Shown piece after piece: positions 8,449 through 16,284 of a stretch of DNA of 32,618 nt; positions within the stretch are counted from its first letter, which is position 1, and every line of letters starts with the position of its first letter. The notes beneath the pieces were generated by a model. That model saw nothing but the letters and a program-made list of their open reading frames with translations, was not told the origin of the DNA and made no database searches. The stretch comes from Archaeoglobi archaeon (GTDB lineage: Archaea; Halobacteriota; Archaeoglobi; Archaeoglobales; Archaeoglobaceae), in the NCBI GenBank assembly GCA_029259415.1, contig JAPDIW010000018.1:1-32618 (forward strand), written 5' to 3'. The translations under genes were made by a program, and so were the position numbers.

Positions 8449-9983
8449 AAACCCTCCTCCATTTTTGTCATGGCCAGTTCGGGGTTACGGTAGTATGCAT
8501 GGATGCGTTTCGTAACCTCCTTGTAGTTTCTGATTCCCCTTTTCAGCATGAGTTCTAAATACCTCTTTCTGTTAAACATTTCCTCAAAAACTTCCTGAAC
8601 GCTCAAACCCAAGAAATCAGCTATCTTTTCAAGCTTCTTTGGCATGCTGACCTCAACGTGAGTATCTTGCTTAGGATCCCACCTCACGAACTGATTCACC
8701 AGTAAGTTTTTGTCAGCGGGATCAATGCCGAGTATTTCATTAACTTCCTTAGTCCTCCTGAGCCTTGTGGCTCCTTTAACCCACATGGTCTGGACTAGAG
8801 CGATGTCTAGGAACTGAAGCATGCTTCTCGGAACTTTCAGAGGTTCAGATTCGAGTCTGTAAACCATCTGGTTGATGTCTCCAGCATGTAGAGTAGAGTA
8901 GCTGGCATGACCTGTTGACATTGCCTGGAAGAGTGTTTGAGCCTCTTTACCCCTAACCTCACCCACAATGATGTAGTCAGGTCTCTGCCTTAATGCTGTT
9001 CTGAGCAGGTCGTACATATCTATTTCTCCTTCCTCACCCATTCCTGTCCTGGTAACTTCTGCTACCCAGTTTTCATGGTATAACTTTATTTCTCTTGTGT
9101 CCTCAATTGAGATAACCTTTGCATCTGGAGGAATAAACATCATAATCGCGTTTAGTGTAGTTGTTTTCCCGCTCGCAGTCTCTCCAACAACGATTGCGGA
9201 GAACTTATGCTCTATCGCCAGCCAGAGATATGCAAGCACTCCTGAAGGAACCGTTCCTTTTTCCATCAAATCTATCGGCGTTAGTGGCTCAACCGTGAAC
9301 TTCCTTATGGTAAAGCTCGAACCGTGTGGAGTTACTTCAGTGCCAAAGGTTGCCTGCAACCTGCTCCCGTCGGGGAGGGTGGCATCCACTATGGGGCTGG
9401 CAACGGATATATGCTTTCCACTTCTCTGCGTTAGCCTTAGTACCATTTTATCGAGCTTCTCTTGGTCGAGGACAATGTTCGTCTCCAAATTCCCGTATTT
9501 CTGATGGTAAATGAAAATGGGGATGTTATACCCATCACACGAAATATCCTCCACATATACGTCTTCCATCAAGGGATCTATAGAGCCATACCCGAAAAAG
9601 TCGCGGAAGAAGTAATATAGCATTCTCGAATAGAAATCATCAGTGAACTTCATCGCATACTCTTTCGCAAGCTTTTCTATTGCTTTTACAAGCACTTCTC
9701 CCCTCTCTTCCAGCTCGATAGAAATGTCCTGGAGAGCAAGTATCTTTTTTAAGTCATCATAAATTGCAGAAATAATTTCTGCCTCATCTTTGCTCACAGT
9801 TGGTTCGAGAGCATGGTAAACGTTTCTAAACTCATCCTCGTTCTCAAGAATTATAGCCTTTATAAAGGGTTCTTGTATCCAGTACTCTTCCGTAACTCTA
9901 ACATTAGCACCAAATTCCGGTGTCTCGAGCAAGTCCTCCGTAGTAATGTATTTTCTCAGCACATCGTAGTGACTCTTTGCCAT
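8445..9983 (-). CDS. Type II/IV secretion (pilus assembly) ATPase, GspE/TadA-like
   Basis: 512 residues. Walker A is GETASGKT at 267-274, the Asp box is SIEDTREI near 292-299, Walker B is DYIIVGEVRG (E342 catalytic) and the His box is STGHASYSTLHAGD near 356-369. The N-terminal ~150 residues are the variable domain that docks on the membrane partner. This is the hexameric motor of an archaeal type IV pilus-like system. It is the first gene of a three-gene operon with the TadC-like platform and an Ig-like protein. The ATG at 9983 lies ~20-29 bp after a strong TATA box, so the transcript is probably leaderless. No prepilin or prepilin peptidase gene is nearby. Confidence 0.95.
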   Translation of the reverse strand: MAKSHYDVLRKYITTEDLLETPEFGANVRVTEEYWIQEPFIKAIILENEDEFRNVYHALEPTVSKDEAEIISAIYDDLKKILALQDISIELEERGEVLVKAIEKLAKEYAMKFTDDFYSRMLYYFFRDFFGYGSIDPLMEDVYVEDISCDGYNIPIFIYHQKYGNLETNIVLDQEKLDKMVLRLTQRSGKHISVASPIVDATLPDGSRLQATFGTEVTPHGSSFTIRKFTVEPLTPIDLMEKGTVPSGVLAYLWLAIEHKFSAIVVGETASGKTTTLNAIMMFIPPDAKVISIEDTREIKLYHENWVAEVTRTGMGEEGEIDMYDLLRTALRQRPDYIIVGEVRGKEAQTLFQAMSTGHASYSTLHAGDINQMVYRLESEPLKVPRSMLQFLDIALVQTMWVKGATRLRRTKEVNEILGIDPADKNLLVNQFVRWDPKQDTHVEVSMPKKLEKIADFLGLSVQEVFEEMFNRKRYLELMLKRGIRNYKEVTKRIHAYYRNPELAMTKMEEGL

Positions 9984-10002
9984 TGGTTTATGTTATATTT
10001 CC

Positions 10003-10012
10003 AAAATATATG
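10003..10012 (-). promoter_or_regulatory. TATA box of the pilus ATPase operon
   Basis: On the minus strand CATATATTTT follows ggaaaag, a BRE-like purine run, and precedes the ATG at 9983 by about 20-29 bases. It sits in the 43-base gap after the MazG-like gene, marking a new transcription unit. Confidence 0.5.
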
Positions 10013-10026
10013 CTTTTCCTACAAAT

Positions 10027-10302
10027 TTACAGTTCGGGTAAATCCCAACGGTTACTTGGGTCCCCTTTCAAGTATTTCTCGACTAGTTTTTTCTCAAGGT
10101 CAACATTGAACAGATTTGCAAGGGAGATTACCATGAAAAGGACATCAACAAGCTCTTCCTCTACATTTTCGTTTTTTCTCACCGCCTCAGCCAGTTCTCC
10201 AACTTCTTCGAAAAGAACTGCCAGAAGAAAGAGGGGGCCGCTCTTTGAGTCGATTTCGTAGTATTTTTCCCTAAAAATTTTTTGAAAATCTTTGAGTTCC
10301 AT
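10027..10302 (-). CDS. MazG-like nucleotide pyrophosphohydrolase
   Basis: 91 residues, the size of a single-domain all-alpha NTP pyrophosphatase. The metal-binding pattern EExxE followed by ExxD is visible as E32-E33-V-G-E36 and E50-L-V-D53, which would bind Mg2+ and hydrolyse a nucleoside triphosphate to the monophosphate and PPi. The nucleotide preference (house-cleaning of aberrant dNTPs or another substrate) cannot be read from sequence. It begins 11 bases after the qmoC stop with no clear ribosome binding site and no well-placed TATA box, so it is probably the last gene of the qmo transcript. The tail ends RWDLPEL. Confidence 0.85.
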   Translation of the reverse strand: MELKDFQKIFREKYYEIDSKSGPLFLLAVLFEEVGELAEAVRKNENVEEELVDVLFMVISLANLFNVDLEKKLVEKYLKGDPSNRWDLPEL

Positions 10303-10313
10303 AAAAATTAAAA

Positions 10314-11453
10314 TTACTGTTGAGGCTCTCTTCCCACGCTCTTAGCCCAGGTGTAGGCCAAGGTTCTGTAGAGAAGGTGTGCGAACTTCGAGTAGGGTGC
10401 GTATGCAATGAGGGTGAACACCAGAACTAAATGAACCAAGTACATGTAGTACGCTGCTACACTCCCTGCATATCTCAAAGCTTCAATGCCCACTCCAGTA
10501 AGTCCAACTGCAAATATTGTCCCAAGGAAGAGCCAGTCAAAGTAGGTGCCGTAACCCACTCTTTCATTGCCGAACCTCGCAACAATTGCCCACAATGAAC
10601 CTGCTATCAGTAGAATGGCTCCAATATTCCCTAAAATTTTAACAGGATCGGTGGGTGGTAATGCAAGCTCTTCAACGCCCAGGCCATAGAGGTAGATGAT
10701 GTCACCGATAGTGGCGATGCCGAGAATTATGAAGCCCCAGAAAATCATGAAGTGCGCAAAATAGCGGTATCTTGCCGTTCCACACTCGGCAAACCGTGAA
10801 TGCTTAAGGATGTCAATTACAGACCAGAAGAGGCATTCTATGAACCTCGGACTCGCTCTCACAACTTCTAACTCCGCATTCTCGCCAAGCCTGTATTCGT
10901 AGACCTTTGATACTTCTGAGTTTATTCCGCTCCAGAACCTGTACGCTCCTATGGCTGCAACGAGCAAAGCCCATCCTCCGACAATGAATCCGGCCAGTTC
11001 AATGTGTAAATGCGGGATGAAGTTTCCTATGACAATCTCACCCTCAGGTATTTTTGGTGAAGCAATGCTCAGGTAGAGCAGTGTGAGGATTATCGGGATG
11101 GCAAAGTAAACGACTATTCCAGCTGGCTTCATCAGTATCTTTGCAAAAAAGTTGGGGAAGGCTAGCTCCTGTATAACCTTGGCCCTTATCGCTCCAAGAA
11201 CCTCTCCTGGCTTTGCACCTCTTGGACAGTACTCACTGCAGTCGTTGCACTGGTGGCAGAGCCAGATATCTCCGTCCTTTATTAGCTTATCCTTAAGGCC
11301 CCACTGAGCCCAGATCATCTCCTTTCTCGGGAATGGTTCTTCCTTAGGGCTTTGCGGGCATACAACGCTGCAGGTAGCGCACTGGTAGCATTTCTTAAGT
11401 GTTTTACCCCCCAATCCAACAACATCCTTTACGAATTGTGTATCAACCTCCAT
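10314..11453 (-). CDS. qmoC: QmoC, membrane subunit of the quinone-interacting oxidoreductase
   Basis: 379 residues, a fusion of an HdrC-like ferredoxin domain with an HdrE-like heme b membrane domain, the signature of QmoC. Two [4Fe-4S] motifs are visible: CYQCATCSVVCP (C22, C25, C28, C32) and CHQCNDCSEYCP (C66, C69, C72, C76). About six hydrophobic helices follow from residue ~108, with histidines in HIELAGF, HFMIFWG and YLVHLVLVF as candidate heme ligands. It takes electrons from menaquinol and passes them to QmoA/B, which in turn serve APS reductase in sulfate respiration. It is third in qmoABC, 8 bases after qmoB, with GAGGTGG as ribosome binding site. aprBA is not in the window. Confidence 0.95.
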   Translation of the reverse strand: MEVDTQFVKDVVGLGGKTLKKCYQCATCSVVCPQSPKEEPFPRKEMIWAQWGLKDKLIKDGDIWLCHQCNDCSEYCPRGAKPGEVLGAIRAKVIQELAFPNFFAKILMKPAGIVVYFAIPIILTLLYLSIASPKIPEGEIVIGNFIPHLHIELAGFIVGGWALLVAAIGAYRFWSGINSEVSKVYEYRLGENAELEVVRASPRFIECLFWSVIDILKHSRFAECGTARYRYFAHFMIFWGFIILGIATIGDIIYLYGLGVEELALPPTDPVKILGNIGAILLIAGSLWAIVARFGNERVGYGTYFDWLFLGTIFAVGLTGVGIEALRYAGSVAAYYMYLVHLVLVFTLIAYAPYSKFAHLLYRTLAYTWAKSVGREPQQ

Positions 11454-11461
11454 AGTCCACC

Positions 11462-13702
11462 TCAGAACCCCTTATACGGGTTCGCCCCGATTTCCATAAT
11501 CTGGTTGACGAAGTTGTCGATGATCTCCGTAACCTTGTCCCACTCGTTTATGGAGACTTCAACAACCTGCACTCTCTCTTTCTCCAGCATAAGTCTTTCA
11601 AGCGTTTCTGCAACATTCTCCATTCTTCTGTTTGCAAGTTCGCTTCCTCTAATGAAGTGGCACTGGTAGTCCTCTCCGTACTTACAGCCTAACAATAACA
11701 CACCGTCAATACCCTTCGAAAGCGCATCAGCGATGAAGACTGTGTTAACTGAACCGAGGCACCTTACGGGGATAATTCTTACAAGCGGGCTCCACTTCTT
11801 ACCGTTCAAAGCTGCCATGTCCAACGCTGGCAGAGCATCGTTCTCGCAGGCAAACACTATGAAGCGGAACTTCTCCTCAGCACCCTCATCCCAGTTTGGA
11901 TCCGGGACATATATGGACTTAACAGCTGATGCCATCTGGTCGATGCTGTAGGTCTTGAAGCTGATGATCCTCTCTGGACAGGCTCCAAAGCAGATACCAC
12001 ATCTCCTGCATCTGAGCGGGTTGGGCATCGGTGTACCCTTCTCATCTTCGTCAAGGGCTCCAAATGGACATTCTTCAGTACACCTCTTACACTGCGTACA
12101 GCGCTGGAGGAAGAAGTTCGGGAAGTCGATGTCTCCCGTTCTCGGGAATGTCGTCTTACCCTCTGCCACAAGCTCAACTGCCTGAATTGCCTTGAGTGCA
12201 GCACCCTTGGCGTCTTCAATGCATGATGCGATCTCCATCGGAGCTCTCACAGCTCCTGCAGCGTAAATACCAAGCCTTCTGCTCTCGTACGGGAAGCAGA
12301 TGTAGTTCGAGTCCGGGAAGCCGTATTTCAGCGTGGGTAGTTCAGGACCCTGCCTGTACTGGAGATTGAGGATGTGTCCCGCCTGCTTTATAATTTCAAT
12401 ATCTTCCTCACTCTTTATCGGATGCAGCTCAGCGATGTGCTTGTACGGAACAGTCTTCTCATCCGGGAACTCCTCTTTCACTGTGTAAAGTCCCTTAAGT
12501 GTTGAAACCATTCCAGTTGCGAGAACGACGAGGTCGGCTTTAATGGCGATGTCCTCTCCCAGCAGAGTGTTTGTAACGATGACTGTTAGCTTTCCGCCCT
12601 CCTCCTTGATTTCTTTGATATCGCCTTTTGTGAGGTATATGCCGTCATCCTGCTGCATCTCCTTGTAGAAGTCCTCCCAAAGTCCGGGAGTTCTCATGTC
12701 CTTGTAAATTATGAAGGCATTACCGTTGGTAAACTCCCTAACATACTTCGCCTGCTTGAGGCTTACAAGGCAGCAGACTGATGAGCAGTATGGCAGGTGG
12801 TTCTCATCCCTCTGTCCAGCACACTGGATGAACACCACATTCTTCGCTTCACTTCCATCTGACTTTCTGATGATCTTGCCATTTTTGGCCATCTCCTCAA
12901 ATTCTAGGTTTGTAACGACATCGGCAAACTTCCCGTAGCCAAGTTCTTCCAAAGCCGTGGCGTCGTAGGGCTTCCACCCAGTGGCGACAACGATGCCGCC
13001 AGCCCTGAACTGCACCTTCTCTCCGTTCTGGTTTAACACAACGTCAAACATTCCGGGCTGACCGCTAATTGAATCAATCTGGGCAGAGGTGTAGATCTCT
13101 ATGTTCTCATTCGCCTTTACCTCCTCAATTAGCTTGAACACCGGATTTTCTTCGATTCTTGTGTATGGCGGCTCAATTGGCAGAGTCTTGTAGTATTTAG
13201 CAACCCACCCACCAAGCTCTGGCTCCTTCTCCACCAAATAAGCCTTGTAACCTGCCTTCGCAATCTCAAGTGCTGCCGTTAAACCAGTAACTCCACCACC
13301 AACAACTAGGATGTCTTTCGAAACCTCCTCGATGTAGGGCTCAGGCTTCTCCGCCTTCTGGGCTTTGGTAATCGCGATTCTCAGATAGTCTTCAGCAAGC
13401 TCCTGAGCGTGCTCGTCGATGTCGTGGCTCCAAACAACACCTTCTCTCAAGTTTGCTCTTTCAACATACTTGTCATCGAATGTGAACAGTGCGGTTTTTA
13501 CACGGGGTGAGCATGCAGCTATAACAAGTGCATCAAGCTCAGCAGCATCGTTTTTCAGCATTTCGACTCCTTCCTGTGAGCAGAGGTGCGGATGAACCTT
13601 TGGCTCGATTCCAAACTCTTCCTTCGCAACATTTTTCAGCCTCTCAATGTCCAGCTTATCAATATCACAACCGGTACAGATGTAAACACCAACTTTCTCC
13701 AT
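11462..13702 (-). CDS. qmoB: QmoB, HdrA/MvhD-like iron-sulfur flavoprotein
   Basis: About 746 residues. In order: an HdrA-type N-terminal domain with cysteines (VGVYICTGCDIDKL, AACSPR), an FAD Rossmann motif (GGGVTGLTAA near 135), a flavoprotein core with RDENHLPYCSSVCCL, two [4Fe-4S] motifs around residues 530-580 (CTQCKRCTEECP and CRRCGICFGACP), and a C-terminal MvhD-like domain (FACENDALPALD, PVRCLGSVN, LLGCKYGEDYQCHF) holding further cysteines. This composition is diagnostic for QmoB. I chose the ATG at 13702 because GGAGGTGA precedes it with seven bases from GGAGG; 13705 is the alternative, and a longer frame from 13720 would start inside qmoA. Confidence 0.95.
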   Translation of the reverse strand: MEKVGVYICTGCDIDKLDIERLKNVAKEEFGIEPKVHPHLCSQEGVEMLKNDAAELDALVIAACSPRVKTALFTFDDKYVERANLREGVVWSHDIDEHAQELAEDYLRIAITKAQKAEKPEPYIEEVSKDILVVGGGVTGLTAALEIAKAGYKAYLVEKEPELGGWVAKYYKTLPIEPPYTRIEENPVFKLIEEVKANENIEIYTSAQIDSISGQPGMFDVVLNQNGEKVQFRAGGIVVATGWKPYDATALEELGYGKFADVVTNLEFEEMAKNGKIIRKSDGSEAKNVVFIQCAGQRDENHLPYCSSVCCLVSLKQAKYVREFTNGNAFIIYKDMRTPGLWEDFYKEMQQDDGIYLTKGDIKEIKEEGGKLTVIVTNTLLGEDIAIKADLVVLATGMVSTLKGLYTVKEEFPDEKTVPYKHIAELHPIKSEEDIEIIKQAGHILNLQYRQGPELPTLKYGFPDSNYICFPYESRRLGIYAAGAVRAPMEIASCIEDAKGAALKAIQAVELVAEGKTTFPRTGDIDFPNFFLQRCTQCKRCTEECPFGALDEDEKGTPMPNPLRCRRCGICFGACPERIISFKTYSIDQMASAVKSIYVPDPNWDEGAEEKFRFIVFACENDALPALDMAALNGKKWSPLVRIIPVRCLGSVNTVFIADALSKGIDGVLLLGCKYGEDYQCHFIRGSELANRRMENVAETLERLMLEKERVQVVEVSINEWDKVTEIIDNFVNQIMEIGANPYKGF

Positions 13703-13706
13703 CATT

Positions 13707-14921
13707 TCACCTCCTTGCAAGCTGAATAGCCTTCAGCGCTGCTGCCGTAGCCGATTCATTTGCTGAGGCAACCTCCATTGGCATCGCTGCTACACCCGCT
13801 GGAATTATACCCGGCTTTGCCTTGACAAACCCGTACTCGTCGAGCTCAATTCCCGGTATAGGTTCAATAGCTGGCTGCATTCCCGTAGCGAGGACTACCA
13901 TATCAACCTCTCTCTTGCTTTTGACACCGCTCAGCGTGTCCTCGGCAGTTACAACGAGCTTTCCATCAACCTCCTCAACCTTGGCAACCTTGCCCCTGAT
14001 GAGTTCGATATTTTCATCAGCCTTAACTTTTGCAAAGAAGTCTTCATATCTTCCAAATGCCCTGATGTCGATGTAGAAGATGTAGATTTTCGCATCCGGA
14101 TACTGCTCTCTTACATAAGTCGCCTGCTTCAAGCTTGCTAAGCAGCAGACTGCAGAGCAGTATGGCAGGTGGTTCTCATCCCTGCTCCCGGCACACTGGA
14201 CAAATGCGATGGTTTCAATTGGCTTTCCATCCATTGTCTGGATGACACCACCAGTCGGGCCGTTTGGAGAAGCCAGCCTCTCCATCTCCATGTTCGTTAT
14301 AACGTTCTTGTACTTTCCATATCCGAGGTTGTCCAGCTTGGTCGCATCGTAGGGCTTCCAGCCGGTTGCCACGATGATGGATGAAACGTTTAGAGTTAGC
14401 TCCTTCTCCTTCTCGTTCAGATCAATAGCATTGTACTTGCATGCTGAGACGCACTCCCCGCATTTAGTGCAGTATTTGTCGTCGATGTAATACTGGAACG
14501 GCATTGCCATAATGTTCGGCAGGTCAATTGCCTTCTTCTTCTTCAGTCCGAAGTTGTACTCATCCGGAGCTTCAACCGGACAAACTTCCTTGCATGCCCC
14601 ACAGGCTGTGCAGTTCTCATTGACATATCTCGGCTTGATCTTCACTTTTACCGTAAAATTCCCCGGCTCTCCACTTATCTCCTGAACTTCAGCGTTGGTG
14701 AAGTACTTCAGCTTCGGTGTGCTCTTCATTCTCTTGAAGAAGATTTCAAGCCCGCAAAATGGTGGGCAGAGTTTTGGAAAGTACTTGTTCAACTGGGACA
14801 CTCTTCCTCCAAGGTACGGGTTCTTTTCCACGAGAATCACATCATATCCCGTCTCGGCAGCTTCTATAGCAGCAGTCAGTCCAGAAATTCCGCCTCCTAT
14901 AACAAGTATCTCGCCAGCCAT
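13707..14921 (-). CDS. qmoA: QmoA, HdrA-like iron-sulfur flavoprotein
   Basis: 404 residues from the ATG at 14921. An upstream in-frame GTG at 14930 is less likely because AGGTG stands seven bases before the ATG as a ribosome binding site. FAD motif VIGGGISGLTAAIEAA at the N-terminus; LCPPFCGLEIF at 51-61; two [4Fe-4S] motifs C104/C107/C110/C114 (CTACGACKEVCP) and C151/C154/C157/C161 (CTKCGECVSACK); then RDENHLPYCSAVCCL shared with QmoB and a C-terminal FAD segment (GIIPAGVAAMPMEVASAN). It is the shorter HdrA paralogue of the Qmo complex, which links the menaquinone pool to APS reductase on the cytoplasmic side. First gene of the operon. Confidence 0.95.
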   Translation of the reverse strand: MAGEILVIGGGISGLTAAIEAAETGYDVILVEKNPYLGGRVSQLNKYFPKLCPPFCGLEIFFKRMKSTPKLKYFTNAEVQEISGEPGNFTVKVKIKPRYVNENCTACGACKEVCPVEAPDEYNFGLKKKKAIDLPNIMAMPFQYYIDDKYCTKCGECVSACKYNAIDLNEKEKELTLNVSSIIVATGWKPYDATKLDNLGYGKYKNVITNMEMERLASPNGPTGGVIQTMDGKPIETIAFVQCAGSRDENHLPYCSAVCCLASLKQATYVREQYPDAKIYIFYIDIRAFGRYEDFFAKVKADENIELIRGKVAKVEEVDGKLVVTAEDTLSGVKSKREVDMVVLATGMQPAIEPIPGIELDEYGFVKAKPGIIPAGVAAMPMEVASANESATAAALKAIQLARR

Positions 14922-14949
14922 AGCTAACACCTGGTTGCCTATTTCAACC

Positions 14950-14994
14950 TGTGGCTTGAAAAGAAGTTAATAAATGTATCGAAATTAAGCCACA
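14950..14994. promoter_or_regulatory. 8-bp inverted repeat bracketing the qmo TATA box
   Basis: TGTGGCTT (14950-14957) and AAGCCACA (14987-14994) are exact inverted copies. The putative minus-strand TATA box of qmoA (14967-14974) lies between them. The layout would suit a regulator that occludes the promoter, but no factor is known to me. Confidence 0.35.
14967..14974 (-). promoter_or_regulatory. Putative TATA box of the qmo operon
   Basis: Minus-strand TTTATTAA preceded by cgataca. Transcription would begin near 14945, giving a short leader of ~20-25 bases that includes the AGGTG ribosome binding site before qmoA. Confidence 0.45.
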
Positions 14995-15006
14995 TTCGAA
15001 ATTAAG
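14979..15006. repeat. 11-bp direct repeat in the qmo/DUF22 divergent promoter region
   Basis: TCGAAATTAAG occurs at 14979-14989 and again at 14996-15006, 17 bases apart start to start. The first copy abuts the qmo TATA/BRE and the second lies ~22 bases upstream of the DUF22 TATA box. The 124-base gap contains no gene. Confidence 0.45.
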
Positions 15007-15027
15007 GATTTTTGGAAACCGAAAACA

Positions 15028-15035
15028 TTTTTAAG
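15028..15035 (+). promoter_or_regulatory. Putative TATA box of the DUF22-bud32 unit
   Basis: TTTTTAAG, preceded by gaaaaca, lies ~20-27 bases before the GTG at 15055. The stronger-looking TTTATATAT at 15045-15053 is too close to that start to serve it, unless translation really begins further downstream. Confidence 0.35.
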
Positions 15036-15054
15036 ATTCAATTGTTTATATATT

Positions 15055-16260
15055 GTGGTGAGAGCTAAGCTTCTGTCATGGCATGATGGGGTCGGTAGTA
15101 GAACTTTTGAATTTGATGTTGATATTGAACCAAGAAGCTATACTATTTCACGAGTTAGCCAGTTAATCCCAATAATCGCAAGCGAAGACCTCACAGTATG
15201 CAAGGGGGAAGTGGCTGTCATCAGTATAAGATTAATTGAAGTACCTGAAAACACTGTTGTAAGCCCTTTAACGGCTGTAAACCACGCAAACGGTTTTGTT
15301 GTCGATGTAATCGAATGCGGACTTCCCGGTATGGTTGAGGACGAGAAGTGCATAAATCATGCCATCTTCATTCCTACGAGGTCGGGAGACGTAAAAGAGG
15401 GTGATTTGATCGGAATACTGCGTGTAAACTTTGTCAGGACTGGACTGCTTTCAAGAGTGTTTTCATCAAAACCAAAAGTTGAGGCCAAAAACATCAGGAC
15501 TTTCTTAACATGGATAGAAGATGGAGTTTTTTACAGAGAGAAAGTAACAGGGACTTTCAGCGGTTACTTCGAGAGTGATAGCTGCAATCTCCTACCTGTT
15601 GCGGCAAAGAAGAGGGAGAAGATAAGGAGAGGCGGAGTTGCGGTCGTCGAAATTGAAGAGATAAACGTAAAGGGGGGAAGCATCATCTCCCCTTACGGCC
15701 TGGCTGCAAATGCCTTTGCACAGCTTATAAATCTTGTAGGGGATAAAGTAAGGAAGTTTGAAGAAAATAGGAGCTTTAATGAAGCCATTTTGCTCGGTTT
15801 CGGGGACGGAGTTGTGGAGAAGGGAGAGGTTTTAGGTCTCCTCTGCGTTGCGGGTGGAAATGGGGGAGAAAGCAGCGGGTATCTGCAGTTTTCTCAGAAG
15901 TCGGGAGTCGGAGTGGTAAAGACACTTCAGGAATCTAACAGCAAAAGGCTGAAGGTAAGTAGAAAGGGTGAGTGGAGACCAGCCATATCCGCTGAGAACA
16001 AGAAGCTCAAAAGAGGTGCTGCAGAAGTCATCAAAATCAGGCCAATTGAAATCTCTGACCACTCTACTGTCGGCACTCTTGGCATAATGAGGCAGGCGTA
16101 CGGAACAATGGTCGGAGGAATTGCAAAGGAGCCATGGAAACTGGAGAGCAGAAAAACTATCGAAGAAGTGATTTTCCTTCCGATAATGGATGGTGAGGTC
16201 AAAGAGGGTCAGCTTATCGGTGTTTTCAATGTCGGAAGAATTTCTGAAGGTAAGATTTAA
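15055..16260 (+). CDS. Protein of three DUF22 domains
   Basis: 401 residues built from three copies of the archaeal DUF22 domain, at roughly 20-130, 165-285 and 305-400. Each copy has the same skeleton: a GxxxVIxIxxIE-type strand, a short 'VSPLTAV / ISPYGLA / VGTLGIM' turn, and a closing 'F.P...G.VK.GDLIG.L.V' motif (IFIPTRSGDVKEGDLIGIL, ILLGFGDGVVEKGEVLGLL, IFLPIMDGEVKEGQLIGVF). The closing motif is reminiscent of small beta-barrel folds, but function is unknown. No signal peptide or membrane helix. It starts with GTG (GTGGTG, so 15058 is possible). It is divergent from qmoA and precedes bud32 by 24 bases. Confidence 0.85.
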   Translation: MVRAKLLSWHDGVGSRTFEFDVDIEPRSYTISRVSQLIPIIASEDLTVCKGEVAVISIRLIEVPENTVVSPLTAVNHANGFVVDVIECGLPGMVEDEKCINHAIFIPTRSGDVKEGDLIGILRVNFVRTGLLSRVFSSKPKVEAKNIRTFLTWIEDGVFYREKVTGTFSGYFESDSCNLLPVAAKKREKIRRGGVAVVEIEEINVKGGSIISPYGLAANAFAQLINLVGDKVRKFEENRSFNEAILLGFGDGVVEKGEVLGLLCVAGGNGGESSGYLQFSQKSGVGVVKTLQESNSKRLKVSRKGEWRPAISAENKKLKRGAAEVIKIRPIEISDHSTVGTLGIMRQAYGTMVGGIAKEPWKLESRKTIEEVIFLPIMDGEVKEGQLIGVFNVGRISEGKI

Positions 16261-16284
16261 TTCCCCTCCTTCTTTTTCAAAACC
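16261..16284 (+). other. Pyrimidine tract between the DUF22 gene and bud32
   Basis: The 24-base gap is almost wholly C and T (ttcccctccttctttttc) then aaaacc. It holds no ribosome binding site for the bud32 GTG. Archaeal transcription often ends in T-rich tracts, so it may attenuate transcription into bud32. Confidence 0.25.
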
